A stretch of 64,000 bases of DNA from Bacteroides sp. M10 (GCF_014334015.1 NZ_CP060488.1:3430501-3494500), one strand, 5' to 3'. Counted from the first letter of the stretch, positions 36,795 through 46,044 are shown. The notes: a model not told the origin generated them from the letters alone. Program-made: numbers and translations.

Positions 36795-39700
36795 TTAAAA
36801 TCCTATATTAAGTCCCAATGAGAAAGAACGTGGCATGATACTGTTTTCTAATTCCGGATCAAAACCATTGAAACGTTTGCTGGCTATTACAAATACATTG
36901 TCCATATTAAAGTTAATAGACAGATTTTTAGCATGTATCTTGTCACACCATTCTTTTTTCATCTGCCAGGATAATCCAATGTTACGGCAACGCAGGAATG
37001 AAGCGCTGACTACCATAGCATCTGATTTTTCCCACATATAAATGGGTGATTCTGCGGTCTCCGTGTTAGGCAAAGTCCAAGCGATCCCTAATGGCCATAT
37101 CGGCAACCCGGGGATATTTGTGTAAGCTTCGTCTCCTGTCTTTTGCCAGCGATTCAATAAATCGCGGTTTATATTCTTGGTTGGATCGGGCATCATATTA
37201 TGTTCTCCTCGGAAATCATTGTAAGGTGACGTCAAACGCTTTTTGCTACCTAACAAAAGGGAGAAGCTGGTATTTAGTGACAAAGATTTGTAGCGGAAAC
37301 TCAAACCGAGACCTCCGGTGAAATACGGCTCTTTTTCTCCGGAATATACAAGGTAAGTGGTCGGGTCGATGCCTTTACTTTTTTCTTCTTCCGGGACCTC
37401 AACATAGTTGAACATCGGTTTGCCGTTACTTCCATCAAGACCGGCAAAGGAATATGACCAGAATCCGCTCAACGGATATCCTTCTTTTAATATCTGGGTG
37501 TTGCTTCCGGTCAAGTACATCCCCGTGGTTCTGTCAATCGTGGTTTCTCCGCCTTTGTTCCAGTTTTTAGAGGCATTCAGGTTAATATTCAGGCTGAAAT
37601 CACGTTTCTGAACAGGTGTGAATGATAACGTGTATTCAATTCCCCGATTGTAAATAATTCCGCCGTTACGTTTCATGTCGTTAATTCCATATTCGAATGG
37701 TAAATCTACGGTGATTACCGCATTGGAACGTCGGGTGTAGTATTCCAGATTCATATAAAACATATGAAACAGTTCCAGGTCTACACCGAAATTCCAGTTT
37801 TTGGTACGTTCCCAGGAGAGATACGGATTGGGGATCTGGCTGATAGTGGAGTAATATCGATTATATCCTGCTTGTACTCCGTTCTGACTTAAGATTAGTT
37901 CAGGACTTTCACGTGTCAAAGCGTTTCCCTGAATACCAAATGTTCCTCTGAAATTGAGTGTTGTGATCCATTTCAGATACTTTTGGAAGAAAGCTTCTTC
38001 CGATGCTCTCCAGGAAAAACCGAATGAATAAGTCGGGTCGATACGGTGATTGATATCCTGTCCGAAAACGTTGGAAGCGTCATTTCGTACATTGGCATTG
38101 ACTACATAGCGATTCTTGAATGAGTATGCAAAAGTAGCGAAGAACGAAAGGAAGTTGTTGGTATTGTTTGTTCTTTTCCAACCTCTGTCATAAAGTTCTT
38201 TTAATATTCCCCAGCCTGTTGGACTTCCGCCCGGTGATACTACTTGGCTTGGTATGGTAGGTGCTACAATACGTTCGCCTCTGTCCGGTACATATCCCCA
38301 AACTGTATTGGCTGTTCCTTTAGCTGTAGACGAGCGAAGTTCCATACCCAATAGCGCATTCAATCGGTTATCAGGATTGAATGCTTTGCTGAATTGTAGC
38401 TTGTTCTGGATATTGTAAGAATACTGGTTGTTGTCATTTGTGTACAATCTACCTCCGAATGGAAGCTGTGCAGCTTTAAAATCGGCACTGGTGGGAGTAA
38501 CAGAATTAAAATCATAACCACGATACAGGTTGGCAATGTAGTACGTGCGTTCGGTAGCCCAGCTTTCATTTGTACTGTTATTAGTCGAATAACCGCCTGT
38601 AAATTGATAAGTTAACCAGTCAAGGACATGCCAGTTGACATCCAAGGAAGCAGACATGAAGTTGGAGCGTGCTTTTGAGCCGCTGTTATCCCGTTCATTG
38701 ATGAAATTGTATGAAAGGGTTTCTTTATTTCCTGTTTTATAATAGTATCCGTTTTCTTGCATATAATAAGCATCCGGGTCAATGATACGGTTTGTATTAG
38801 TTGCATAACCCATTGGATTGATATCATCGAAAAAACCGTTAGTAGTAGAAACGCTACCGTTTAAAGTCATGCTGATAGTCAGTTTTTCTATCGGACGTAA
38901 CATCAGAGCGATGCGGCCTGTCATACGTTCGTTATCGTTACCTATTTCCTGACCTTCGCTGTTGTTATATCCCATAGATGCCGAATAACTGAACTTGTTC
39001 GTTCCACCGGAAACACTAACGTTGTGACTATGGCTGAACGAACGGCGTGTCAGGCGTTTGAACCAGTCAGTATTGCGGGTTTCCATATCGTTGTAAAGTT
39101 TTCGGTATTCGATATCTGAAATGTCATGTTCCTGTAACATTCGTAATATACCTTCATAGGTGTTAGGATCCTTATAAGGCATTGTTGCGTAAGTGATCCC
39201 TGCATCGAACGCTTCTTGTGAGAAACGGATGCGTTCTTGAGAGTTCATAAAGTTGAACATTCCATAATTAGGGCGTTGTCCGATGTTGAAGTTGGCGGAA
39301 TAGTTTACAGTCAATCTGTCAGTGGTATTCTTTTTGGTTGTGATTTCGATTACACCGTTAGATGCTTTTGAACCATAGATAGCAGTGGCGGAAGCATCTT
39401 TCAAGATTGTGATGTTTTCGATGTCAGCGGGGTTTAGCCATGAAATCTGGTTGCCGATGATATCCTTTAAACTTTTAGTCATCAGTTCGCCGCTATCTAG
39501 TGTTACTTGGAAATCTTCCTGAATAATACCGTCTACTACCCATAATGGATCACGATTTCCTTGTAGCGTACTGGTACCTCGAATCTGGATCTTAGGCGCA
39601 GTACCTACCCGACTGCTTGAGTTAGTAACCACCATACCTGCTACACGTCCTTGTAACATTTGGTCGATAGTAGTGTAGGAAGGCATTATAATGTCTTTCG

Positions 39701-40373
39701 CTTTTATCGTAGTGATGGAACCAACGAGGTCACGACGTTGAATATTCTGGTATCCGGTTACCACCACTTCGTCAATTTCCGTACTGGAACTGGTCAGAGT
39801 GACGTTGATTGTTTTCTTACCTGTATATTTCAACGTTTTCTTTTCCATTCCGATAAAAGAGAACGTAAGAATCAGCCCCTCTTGTGCCGGAATATTAAAA
39901 GTATAATGTCCGTCCAATCCGGCGATGGCTCCATGTTTAGAGCCTCGGATCGTAACAGTGGCACCGGGTAATGCTTCGCCACTGGCATCTCGAATCCAAC
40001 CACTGATTGTAACTTTCTGGCTTTGCTTTTTCTTTATAACAATTGCACTACCGGATATTTCGTAAGTCAGGTTAGTACCTTCCAGACATTCATCCAGAAT
40101 TTCAGTAATTGTTTTATCTTTTGCCTTGATGGTGATATCGGTCACATTAGCAATGTCTTCCGTTCCATACATAAAGACAAATTTTGTACGGTTCTGCAGA
40201 TACCAGAGTGCTGCTTCCAGCGTTTCTCCTCTCAAGTCGATGGAGATTCTCTGATTGTCCTGTGCTTGAATCATGAGTGAAGAAAGGGAGAATATCCATA
40301 AAAGGCAGAACTTCACAAAGTTTCTGCTTGCATAAGATATCGCCCATGGCAGGGATTTTACTCGTTTTTTCAT
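36795..40373 (-). CDS. SusC/RagA TonB-dependent outer-membrane transporter with STN domain
   Basis: 1,192 residues. A signal segment is followed by a secretin/TonB short N-terminal (STN) domain (about 45-115, DLRGETLEAALWYLQNRTKFVFMY region). Such a domain lets the receptor signal to a FecR anti-sigma factor. Next are a carboxypeptidase-like domain (about 122-210), a plug domain (about 215-330: QMLQGRVAGMVV, DPLWVVDGIIQED, ILKDASATAIYGSKASNGVIEITT) and a 22-strand barrel ending in FSLGLNIGF. The neighbouring fecR/ECF genes fit a trans-envelope signalling circuit. Neighbours carry proteolytic folds and no glycoside hydrolase, so peptides are the likely cargo. Confidence 0.96.
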   Translation of the reverse strand: MKKRVKSLPWAISYASRNFVKFCLLWIFSLSSLMIQAQDNQRISIDLRGETLEAALWYLQNRTKFVFMYGTEDIANVTDITIKAKDKTITEILDECLEGTNLTYEISGSAIVIKKKQSQKVTISGWIRDASGEALPGATVTIRGSKHGAIAGLDGHYTFNIPAQEGLILTFSFIGMEKKTLKYTGKKTINVTLTSSSTEIDEVVVTGYQNIQRRDLVGSITTIKAKDIIMPSYTTIDQMLQGRVAGMVVTNSSSRVGTAPKIQIRGTSTLQGNRDPLWVVDGIIQEDFQVTLDSGELMTKSLKDIIGNQISWLNPADIENITILKDASATAIYGSKASNGVIEITTKKNTTDRLTVNYSANFNIGQRPNYGMFNFMNSQERIRFSQEAFDAGITYATMPYKDPNTYEGILRMLQEHDISDIEYRKLYNDMETRNTDWFKRLTRRSFSHSHNVSVSGGTNKFSYSASMGYNNSEGQEIGNDNERMTGRIALMLRPIEKLTISMTLNGSVSTTNGFFDDINPMGYATNTNRIIDPDAYYMQENGYYYKTGNKETLSYNFINERDNSGSKARSNFMSASLDVNWHVLDWLTYQFTGGYSTNNSTNESWATERTYYIANLYRGYDFNSVTPTSADFKAAQLPFGGRLYTNDNNQYSYNIQNKLQFSKAFNPDNRLNALLGMELRSSTAKGTANTVWGYVPDRGERIVAPTIPSQVVSPGGSPTGWGILKELYDRGWKRTNNTNNFLSFFATFAYSFKNRYVVNANVRNDASNVFGQDINHRIDPTYSFGFSWRASEEAFFQKYLKWITTLNFRGTFGIQGNALTRESPELILSQNGVQAGYNRYYSTISQIPNPYLSWERTKNWNFGVDLELFHMFYMNLEYYTRRSNAVITVDLPFEYGINDMKRNGGIIYNRGIEYTLSFTPVQKRDFSLNINLNASKNWNKGGETTIDRTTGMYLTGSNTQILKEGYPLSGFWSYSFAGLDGSNGKPMFNYVEVPEEEKSKGIDPTTYLVYSGEKEPYFTGGLGLSFRYKSLSLNTSFSLLLGSKKRLTSPYNDFRGEHNMMPDPTKNINRDLLNRWQKTGDEAYTNIPGLPIWPLGIAWTLPNTETAESPIYMWEKSDAMVVSASFLRCRNIGLSWQMKKEWCDKIHAKNLSINFNMDNVFVIASKRFNGFDPELENSIMPRSFSLGLNIGF

Positions 40374-40398
40374 AATGCGTTAGTTATATTATGTATTA

Positions 40399-41559
40399 TT
40401 ACTGTTTGTAGGAAATGTGCAGGATGCCCTCCCGTTGTTTGATATTGACCAGATTTAACTCTGTAATCATGTCGATAATCGGGTTCATATTGGCGTAGCG
40501 GTTAAGGTAAGCTCCGATACGCACCTGTTTGGCTGCTTCGTCTTCAAAAGAATATTGGAATCCATACCATTTGGACAGGTATGACATCACATTCTCAAGA
40601 GGGACATTTAAAAAGATAAATGATCCGGATTCCCAAGATGTGTACAAATCAGTGTTTACGTTGGCGACGGTATTTGTACCGGTATTTTTATTATATGTAT
40701 AGTGCTGGTTGGGAACTAATTCGAATGCTTCATTTCCACTGTTGATTCTTACTGTTCCACTGATTAAGGTTGTACTTTCCGTATCTTCATCAGCGTAGGC
40801 TCTTACGTTGAACGACGTTCCCGTCACCCGGATAGATGTATGCGATGTTTTTACGATGAACGGATGCTCCTTGTCCGGGGCAACATCAAAATAAGCCTCC
40901 CCTTCAATTTGCACAATACGTTCTTTACTACTGAAACAAACCGGATAAGTCAGCCGGGTTTCCGCATTGAGATGTACCCTTGTGCCGTCGGAAAGCGTGA
41001 TAAGACATTCCATCCCCTGCAATGTGCGTAGTGTGTTTTGGATTTCTTTCACTTGCGGTTTGTTGGTGGGAATCTGATAGTTGATCCCTTTAGAATCGAT
41101 CACAAATGCTCTGACCGCATTCTCCGGAAGATTATTATCGGAAAGATTGAAAGATTTGCCGTCACTCAAGATCAGTTCCCCGCCAAGGGTTCCCGGCGTG
41201 ATGTCGCTAATCGTTTCTTCGGATATCCAATGATAGATAAAGTAAGAAGCAGGTACTAATAACAAGATGATGAGAGCTGCATATTTCAGACTCTTTTTCC
41301 ACGAAAAAACAGTACCCGATTGATTGCCTCCTAATAACGGATAGACTTTCTCCCACGCTTTTTGTGAAGAGAAACTTTTTATTAACCGGCTGTTTTCTTC
41401 ATACGTTTCCTTATTTAATATCCGGTCGGCTATCTTTTGATGTTCCGGGTTTTCATCCAACCATGCACGATAGTTCTTTTCCTCTTCGGGGGTAGACGAA
41501 TGAGTAAATAAGGAAGCTAAGATTTTTGCAATTTTAAATTTTTCTTTGAATGAATTCAT
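40399..41559 (-). CDS. FecR-type anti-sigma factor
   Basis: 386 residues. The cytoplasmic N-terminus (about 1-88) contains the helical anti-sigma part. One transmembrane helix follows at about 90-108 (KYAALIILLLVPASYFIYHW), then a periplasmic FecR domain (about 175-265, GMECLITLSDGTRVHLNAETRL and GEAYFDVAP) and a C-terminal DUF4974 (about 310-386). It likely holds the ECF sigma at the membrane until the SusC STN domain signals. It is 25 bp ahead of susC. A 13-bp inverted repeat abuts its start codon. Confidence 0.93.
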   Translation of the reverse strand: MNSFKEKFKIAKILASLFTHSSTPEEEKNYRAWLDENPEHQKIADRILNKETYEENSRLIKSFSSQKAWEKVYPLLGGNQSGTVFSWKKSLKYAALIILLLVPASYFIYHWISEETISDITPGTLGGELILSDGKSFNLSDNNLPENAVRAFVIDSKGINYQIPTNKPQVKEIQNTLRTLQGMECLITLSDGTRVHLNAETRLTYPVCFSSKERIVQIEGEAYFDVAPDKEHPFIVKTSHTSIRVTGTSFNVRAYADEDTESTTLISGTVRINSGNEAFELVPNQHYTYNKNTGTNTVANVNTDLYTSWESGSFIFLNVPLENVMSYLSKWYGFQYSFEDEAAKQVRIGAYLNRYANMNPIIDMITELNLVNIKQREGILHISYKQ

Positions 41560-41607
41560 CGTTTTTTCGATTTGTTATATAAGTAAAACAATCCAATCGA
41601 AAAAACG
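41560..41607. repeat. 13-bp perfect inverted repeat next to the fecR start codon
   Basis: CGTTTTTTCGATT (41560-41572) is the reverse complement of 41595-41607, with a 22-nt loop. In the mRNA the downstream arm ends directly at the fecR ATG, so folding could lower fecR translation relative to the sigma gene. An alternative is a weak terminator or attenuator. Confidence 0.75.
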
Positions 41608-41626
41608 GGGTAATCAAAAAGTTACT

Positions 41627-42181
41627 TTATTTACATAAAAATAGTAATAAGGCGTAATTTATGCCTTTGAGGCTTTCGCGAAGTTTGCGATAGGCGAATT
41701 TCTTTAACGTATGGACAGTACCCTCTGCAATTTGCAATTTGTCAGCAATCTCATGGTTTTTTAACCCTTTCATGGAGTATAAAATGATATTTCGCATCTG
41801 GGTAGGCAATTCTTCTACCGCTTTGCGCACTATGCGGAAAGTTTCCTGCTCGATAATTGCAGCTTCGAAGCCGCTGTCAAACTCTTCCTGCTCTGCAAAA
41901 TCAGGAATATCCAACTGCTCATGTTTGAGATGATTCAGGCATTTATTTCGGGTGACGGTATAAAGGAAGCTCTTTACTTTCAGAATGTCATCAAAATCTT
42001 CTTTTCGCTCCCAATAAACTAACAATGCATCTTGTACGATGTCTTTGCAGACCTCTTTGTCCTCGATATAGTGAGATGAGAAAACACAAAGAATAGGGTA
42101 GTAGTCATCAAATAGCTTTTTGAAAGCCTGTTTGTTGCCACGTTTTATGTCTGCAATTATATTTTCTATATGTATGTTCAC
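41627..42181 (-). CDS. ECF-type RNA polymerase sigma factor
   Basis: 184 residues with the two sigma-70 parts: region 2 (about 12-85, LFDDYYPILCVFSSHYI, DIVQDALLVYWERKEDF) and region 4 (about 125-175, IILYSMKGLKNHEIADKLQIAEGTVHTLKKFAYRKL). It belongs to the Bacteroidetes FecI-like ECF group encoded beside fecR and susC. The first usable start is GTG at 42179-42181, since no in-frame ATG lies nearby. The gap to the upstream crp-like gene is only 34 bp, so it could be partly read from there. Confidence 0.92.
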   Translation of the reverse strand: MNIHIENIIADIKRGNKQAFKKLFDDYYPILCVFSSHYIEDKEVCKDIVQDALLVYWERKEDFDDILKVKSFLYTVTRNKCLNHLKHEQLDIPDFAEQEEFDSGFEAAIIEQETFRIVRKAVEELPTQMRNIILYSMKGLKNHEIADKLQIAEGTVHTLKKFAYRKLRESLKGINYALLLFLCK

Positions 42182-42215
42182 TATTTAGGGTGGAGCGATT
42201 GGTGCAGAAACTCTC

Positions 42216-42917
42216 TTACCCAATCTTACTTATTTTCTTCAGCTTTTCTTCTTCGATGATTTTGATCTTTCTTCCGTCGATAGTAATCAGTCTTTCCGTA
42301 GCGAATTGCGACAAGGTACGGATAGCGTTCGAAGTAGTCATATTGGAAAGATTTGCCAGATCTTCACGTGAAAGATAAATGCTCAACGTAGAACCGTCTT
42401 CTTCCAGTCCATAACTTTCTTTCAGGAAGATAAGTGATTCGGCCAAGCGTCCGCGAATATGTTTTTGTGTCAGATTAACGGTACGTTCGTCAGAGATACC
42501 CAAGTCGATGGAAAGCTGGCGGATAAAGAACATGGCCAAGTCATTGTTTTGGGCAACTAGCGTAGTGATGGCACTCATAGGAATCAGGCAAACAACGGAA
42601 GGTTCGAAAGCTGCTGCGGCAGTTACAAAATCTTGTTTGGCAAAATAAGCACGATATGCAAAGTATTCGCGTGGTTTAATCATGCGGATAATTTGACTTC
42701 TACCCCCCACACCATCTTTGAAGATTTTCACTTTTCCACTGATGAGACACATCAGATGATGTGGCGTTTCTCCTTCACAGTAGATGGTTTCATTCTTTTT
42801 GTAGGTTTGTATCGTATAATTATTCATCAGAAACTCCTTTTGCTCATTGTTTAGAGGAGCTAACATATCGGATAACGGTTCCGAAATATCGATGTCTGAC
42901 ATATTCATTTTTACCAT
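42216..42917 (-). CDS. Crp/Fnr family transcription regulator
   Basis: 233 residues. An N-terminal cyclic-nucleotide-binding-type sensor (about 25-140, KNETIYCEGETPHHLMCLISGKVKIF) precedes a winged-helix domain (about 160-225, RGRLAESLIFL and LSREDLANLSNMTTSNAIRTLSQF). No Cys cluster for an Fnr-type iron-sulfur centre is seen, so it does not look like a classic oxygen sensor. The ligand is unknown. Its own promoter overlaps a TGTG-N8-CACA dyad, which fits autoregulation. Confidence 0.9.
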   Translation of the reverse strand: MVKMNMSDIDISEPLSDMLAPLNNEQKEFLMNNYTIQTYKKNETIYCEGETPHHLMCLISGKVKIFKDGVGGRSQIIRMIKPREYFAYRAYFAKQDFVTAAAAFEPSVVCLIPMSAITTLVAQNNDLAMFFIRQLSIDLGISDERTVNLTQKHIRGRLAESLIFLKESYGLEEDGSTLSIYLSREDLANLSNMTTSNAIRTLSQFATERLITIDGRKIKIIEEEKLKKISKIG

Positions 42918-42931
42918 GAGTGCTACAAAAC

Positions 42932-42947
42932 TGTGTTATACAGCACA
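42932..42947. promoter_or_regulatory. Crp-type operator dyad at the crp-like promoter
   Basis: TGTG-N8-CACA, 12 of 16 positions palindromic. The last two bases overlap the -7 box at 42946-42953, so binding there would block transcription. Confidence 0.5.
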
Positions 42948-42953
42948 AAAGTA
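42946..42953 (-). promoter_or_regulatory. Promoter -7 box of the crp-like gene
   Basis: TACTTTTG on the minus strand, 28 bp before the ATG. Confidence 0.55.
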
Positions 42954-43033
42954 AAAAGAAAAAATGAGAAAATGAACGAATCTATAAAAAGATTGCACAA
43001 AAGTGGGAGCTTTCGTGCAATCTTGCAGACATT

Positions 43034-45223
43034 TTATTTGGTAAACAACAGTTCTCTATATTTAGGCAACGGCCATATTTCGTCATCCACTTCCATCTCC
43101 AGGTGGTCGATGTGGTCGCGGATTTGGTCAAGATATGGGCGTACTTTTTCTTCGTATGCAAATGCCCTTTCTTTGTAGTTTTCCATGTGGTTGGCTACTT
43201 TTCTCGCTTCGGTCATGTCGCGCACGAGTACTTTGATAGAAGTGACCCGGTGTGAAATCTCACGAATCAATTCTTTACGGTCGGCACTCAATACTTCGTA
43301 TTCTTCAGCCGGGAATATTTCTTTCAGTCCGCGAAGATTTTCGAGCAAACGGTTCTGATAGGCAACCGCAGTCGGTACGATGTGGTTGATGGCGAGGTCG
43401 CCCAATACACGGCCTTCGATTTGCACCTTCATGGTGTATTTCTCCAGTTCCACTTCCAAGCGGCTGTTCAATTCAGTTTCGTTGAAGATACGTTCGCCGA
43501 TAAGCACCGATTTGGATTGGTTGTCAATATAGTGCATCAGAGCTTCCGGTACGTGGCAGATGTTAGTCAGTCCGCGGCGTGCAGCTTCTTGTTTCCATTC
43601 TTCGGAATAACCGTCCCCTTCGAAACGAATCGGTTCGGAGGCGATAATTGTTTCTTTCAGCAGGCGGAAGATAGCTTCGTCTTTGCCAACTCCTTCTTCC
43701 ATCAGCTTTTCTACCGATGCCCGGAATTCGTTCAGCTGGTTTGCCATGGCCGCATTGATTGCAATCATGGAGGCGGCACAGTTGGAAGAAGAACCTGCGG
43801 CACGGAATTCGAAACGGTTTCCGGTGAACGCAAAAGGAGAAGTACGGTTGCGGTCGGTGGTATCCAGTAAAATTTCGGGGATACGTCCGATGCCTAACTT
43901 CAGTGTGGTTTTTTCTTCCGGTGTCATTTTCTCATTTCCTACCTGGCGGACAATTTCGTCGAGAGTAGACGAGAGTTGTGAACCCAGGAAGCAAGAGAGG
44001 ATGGCGGGAGGAGCTTCATTGGCTCCCAAGCGGTAGCTGTTGCTGGCGCTCATGATGGAGGCACGCAATAAATCCTGGTTTTTATAAACCATCATTAAGG
44101 CGTTTACCAGGAAAGTGAGGAATAGCATATTTCCTTTCGGATTCTTTCCGGGAGCGAACAGATTGATGCCAGTGTCTGTACAGAGCGACCAGTTGTTGTG
44201 CTTGCCCGAACCGTTTACTCCGCTATATGGCTTTTCGTGCAGGAGTACATTAAAATGATGCTTTCTGGCGATACGCTTCATCAAATCCATGACGAGCTGG
44301 TTGTGGTCGTTGGCAAGGTTGCAGTTTTCGAAGATAGGGGCCAACTCAAATTGGTTGGGAGCTACTTCGTTATGGCGTGTTTTGGCAGGAATACCGAGTT
44401 TGTGACACTCGATTTCGAGTTCTTTCATAAATGCAGTGACACGTGGAGGGATAGAGCCGAAATAATGGTCTTCCAACTGTTGGTCTTTGGCAGAAGAGTG
44501 TCCCATCAGTGTCCGTCCTGTCAGGCAGAGGTCGGGGCGTGCATTATATAAGGAAGAGTCTACAAGGAAATATTCCTGTTCCCATCCTAAATTGGTATAT
44601 ACGCGTGTGATGTTCTTGTCGAATAGCTGGCAGACTTCCGTTGCTGCTTTATCTACAGCGGCAAGTGCTTTCAACAATGGAGTTTTGTAATCCAACGCTT
44701 CACCTGTATAAGAAATGAAGATAGTGGGGATACAAAGAGTGGTATCTACAACGAATGCCGGTGAAGAAACATCCCATGCTGTATATCCTCGTGCTTCGAA
44801 AGTGTTGCGGATACCGCCGTTAGGGAAAGAAGAAGCATCCGGCTCTTGCTGGATCAGTAGTTTTCCGGAGAAGCGTTCAATCACTCCGCCATCTTCGCCG
44901 AATTCGATAAAGCCGTCATGCTTTTCGGCTGTTCCGTCTGTCAGAGGCTGGAACCAGTGTGTGTAGTGAGTGACGTTGAGTGACTTAGCCCAACTTTTCA
45001 TACCGTTAGCAATTAAATCTGCTATTTCACGGCTGATAGGCGTACCTTTTTCGATAGCGTCGGTTACAGCTTTGTATGCTTCTTTGGGAAGATACTCTTG
45101 CATCTTCTTGCGGTCGAACACGTGGCTACCATAATAATCAGAGAGTTTGTTGGAAGGGGCAATAACTTCCAGAGGTTTCCGGTTGGAAAGCTCTTGTAAG
45201 GCAAAAAAACGCATTTTTGACAT
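43034..45223 (-). CDS. glnN: Glutamine synthetase type III
   Basis: Makes glutamine from glutamate, ammonia and ATP. Type III enzymes are long, and this has 729 residues from the ATG of MSKMRFFALQEL (45221-45223). The longer 740-residue reading would overlap the promoter at 45254. Motifs include LGWEQEYFLVD near 210, HNEVAPNQFELAPIFENCN (about 280-300), the glutamate/ATP-site segment GVNGSGKHNNWSL near 340, and NRTSPFAFTGNRFEFRA near 459. It is a dodecameric cytosolic enzyme in known cases. Three copies of a short motif upstream suggest specific regulation. Confidence 0.95.
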   Translation of the reverse strand: MSKMRFFALQELSNRKPLEVIAPSNKLSDYYGSHVFDRKKMQEYLPKEAYKAVTDAIEKGTPISREIADLIANGMKSWAKSLNVTHYTHWFQPLTDGTAEKHDGFIEFGEDGGVIERFSGKLLIQQEPDASSFPNGGIRNTFEARGYTAWDVSSPAFVVDTTLCIPTIFISYTGEALDYKTPLLKALAAVDKAATEVCQLFDKNITRVYTNLGWEQEYFLVDSSLYNARPDLCLTGRTLMGHSSAKDQQLEDHYFGSIPPRVTAFMKELEIECHKLGIPAKTRHNEVAPNQFELAPIFENCNLANDHNQLVMDLMKRIARKHHFNVLLHEKPYSGVNGSGKHNNWSLCTDTGINLFAPGKNPKGNMLFLTFLVNALMMVYKNQDLLRASIMSASNSYRLGANEAPPAILSCFLGSQLSSTLDEIVRQVGNEKMTPEEKTTLKLGIGRIPEILLDTTDRNRTSPFAFTGNRFEFRAAGSSSNCAASMIAINAAMANQLNEFRASVEKLMEEGVGKDEAIFRLLKETIIASEPIRFEGDGYSEEWKQEAARRGLTNICHVPEALMHYIDNQSKSVLIGERIFNETELNSRLEVELEKYTMKVQIEGRVLGDLAINHIVPTAVAYQNRLLENLRGLKEIFPAEEYEVLSADRKELIREISHRVTSIKVLVRDMTEARKVANHMENYKERAFAYEEKVRPYLDQIRDHIDHLEMEVDDEIWPLPKYRELLFTK

Positions 45224-45253
45224 AAATGGTCTATTTTTTATCGGTTGATGGCG

Positions 45254-45261
45254 CAAAATTA
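45254..45261 (-). promoter_or_regulatory. Promoter -7 box of glnN
   Basis: TAATTTTG on the minus strand, with a start expected near 45247 and a leader of about 25 nt. No TTTG occurs at the -33 position, which fits an activator-dependent promoter. Confidence 0.6.
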
Positions 45262-45266
45262 TATGT

Positions 45267-45335
45267 TTTTTCTGAAAGTACCCCTATTTTGAAGGGGGTA
45301 TTTTGAAAAATAATGTGTTTTTCTAAAAGTACCCC
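45267..45335. repeat. Three copies of a TTTTTC-AAAGTACCCC motif upstream of glnN
   Basis: Direct copies at 45267-45284 and 45318-45335 (TTTTTCTRAAAGTACCCC, 51 bp apart, about five helical turns) and an inverted copy at 45294-45310 two bases shorter. They lie just upstream of the glnN -7 box where an activator would sit. They could instead bind a repressor or belong to the gene at 45356. Confidence 0.65.
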
Positions 45336-45355
45336 CTCTATTGATTCTTAAATTT

Positions 45356-45835
45356 CTATTCTGATTGTTTCTGTTGGTCGATTTCTTTAGCCATCTGTTT
45401 AACCAAACTTTCCACTTGGATATAATGGTTGTGATAGTTCTTGAATAACAGTTTGAACACCGGGCTGTTCACAGCCATTTGGGTGAGAAATTGTAGATGT
45501 TTACCCGTAGAGGTGTTCATCTGCATACGTTCTTTTTTGCTCAAGTTGTCTTGTATGGAGTAAGCACCGCATGAAATTTGGATTTCTGCAATGCCTTCGT
45601 CCCAAGGATGCGTGTTGAGGTGAGTCAATGCTGCCAAGATTTTTTTTAGGTTTTTCAGCAGAATGTTTAAAAGTTCGAATTCGGTGCGGTTTATGGAGCA
45701 GGAATCCGGGTTCAGGAGGAAAGCGAATTTAAGGTAGAAATCCTTTAATTCCTCTTTAGGAATAACGAATGAATCTTTGGAAGCCTTTATCATGCCTCCC
45801 ACCGCTGGTTGAACGGTAACTTGTTTTGTTTCCAT
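45356..45835 (-). CDS. Conserved-looking hypothetical protein, function unknown
   Basis: 159 residues, not recognised. It has no signal peptide or transmembrane helix and is predicted mostly helical, with a central KNLKKILAALTHLNTHPW segment. It contains three cysteines (about 47, 109 and later none). It starts at an ATG 70 nt after the end of a strongly folded RNA on the same strand (45905-46040), so that RNA may be its leader. The rest of the gene shows nothing unusual in composition. Confidence 0.6.
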   Translation of the reverse strand: METKQVTVQPAVGGMIKASKDSFVIPKEELKDFYLKFAFLLNPDSCSINRTEFELLNILLKNLKKILAALTHLNTHPWDEGIAEIQISCGAYSIQDNLSKKERMQMNTSTGKHLQFLTQMAVNSPVFKLLFKNYHNHYIQVESLVKQMAKEIDQQKQSE

Positions 45836-45904
45836 AATATAATTATGAATAAGGTGGTAGGCGAAGATTTTCTATGAAATAAGAGCGGTTCCGCCTTTCC
45901 CGTT

Positions 45905-46040
45905 ACTCTTCACCAACCAGGCAGTGGGTGCATTAACACTCCACACGGGGGTACGAAACCGCCATATGAAGCATCAGGACAGGCATAAAAATGCCTGCCA
46001 CGAAACGAGGCAGGTTCCCTGCCTGGTTGATATGAAGAGT
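45905..46040 (-). ncRNA. Highly structured RNA of about 136 nt behind a strong promoter
   Basis: The RNA starts close to 46040 and its two ends pair. ACTCTTCA (46033-46040 on the RNA strand) pairs with 45905-45912, and after a 4x2 internal loop the ten-base AACCAGGCAG pairs with 45915-45924. Inside are two competing hairpins: CCTGCC/GGCAGG, and GGCAGGCAT with ATGCCTGTCC. The start coincides with a promoter at 46045. Closed-rod architecture and size recall 6S RNA, but I could not confirm the family. It may also be a leader of the gene at 45356. Confidence 0.6.
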
Positions 46041-46044
46041 ATCA

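Noticed and set aside
45224..45256. Longer 740-residue start of glutamine synthetase
   Set aside because: It overlaps the -7 box at 45254-45261, so it could not be translated from that promoter.
45905..46040. SRP RNA, tmRNA or cobalamin riboswitch
   Set aside because: The conserved GGAAGGAAGCAGC-type SRP loop, tRNA-like ends and B12 box were not found.
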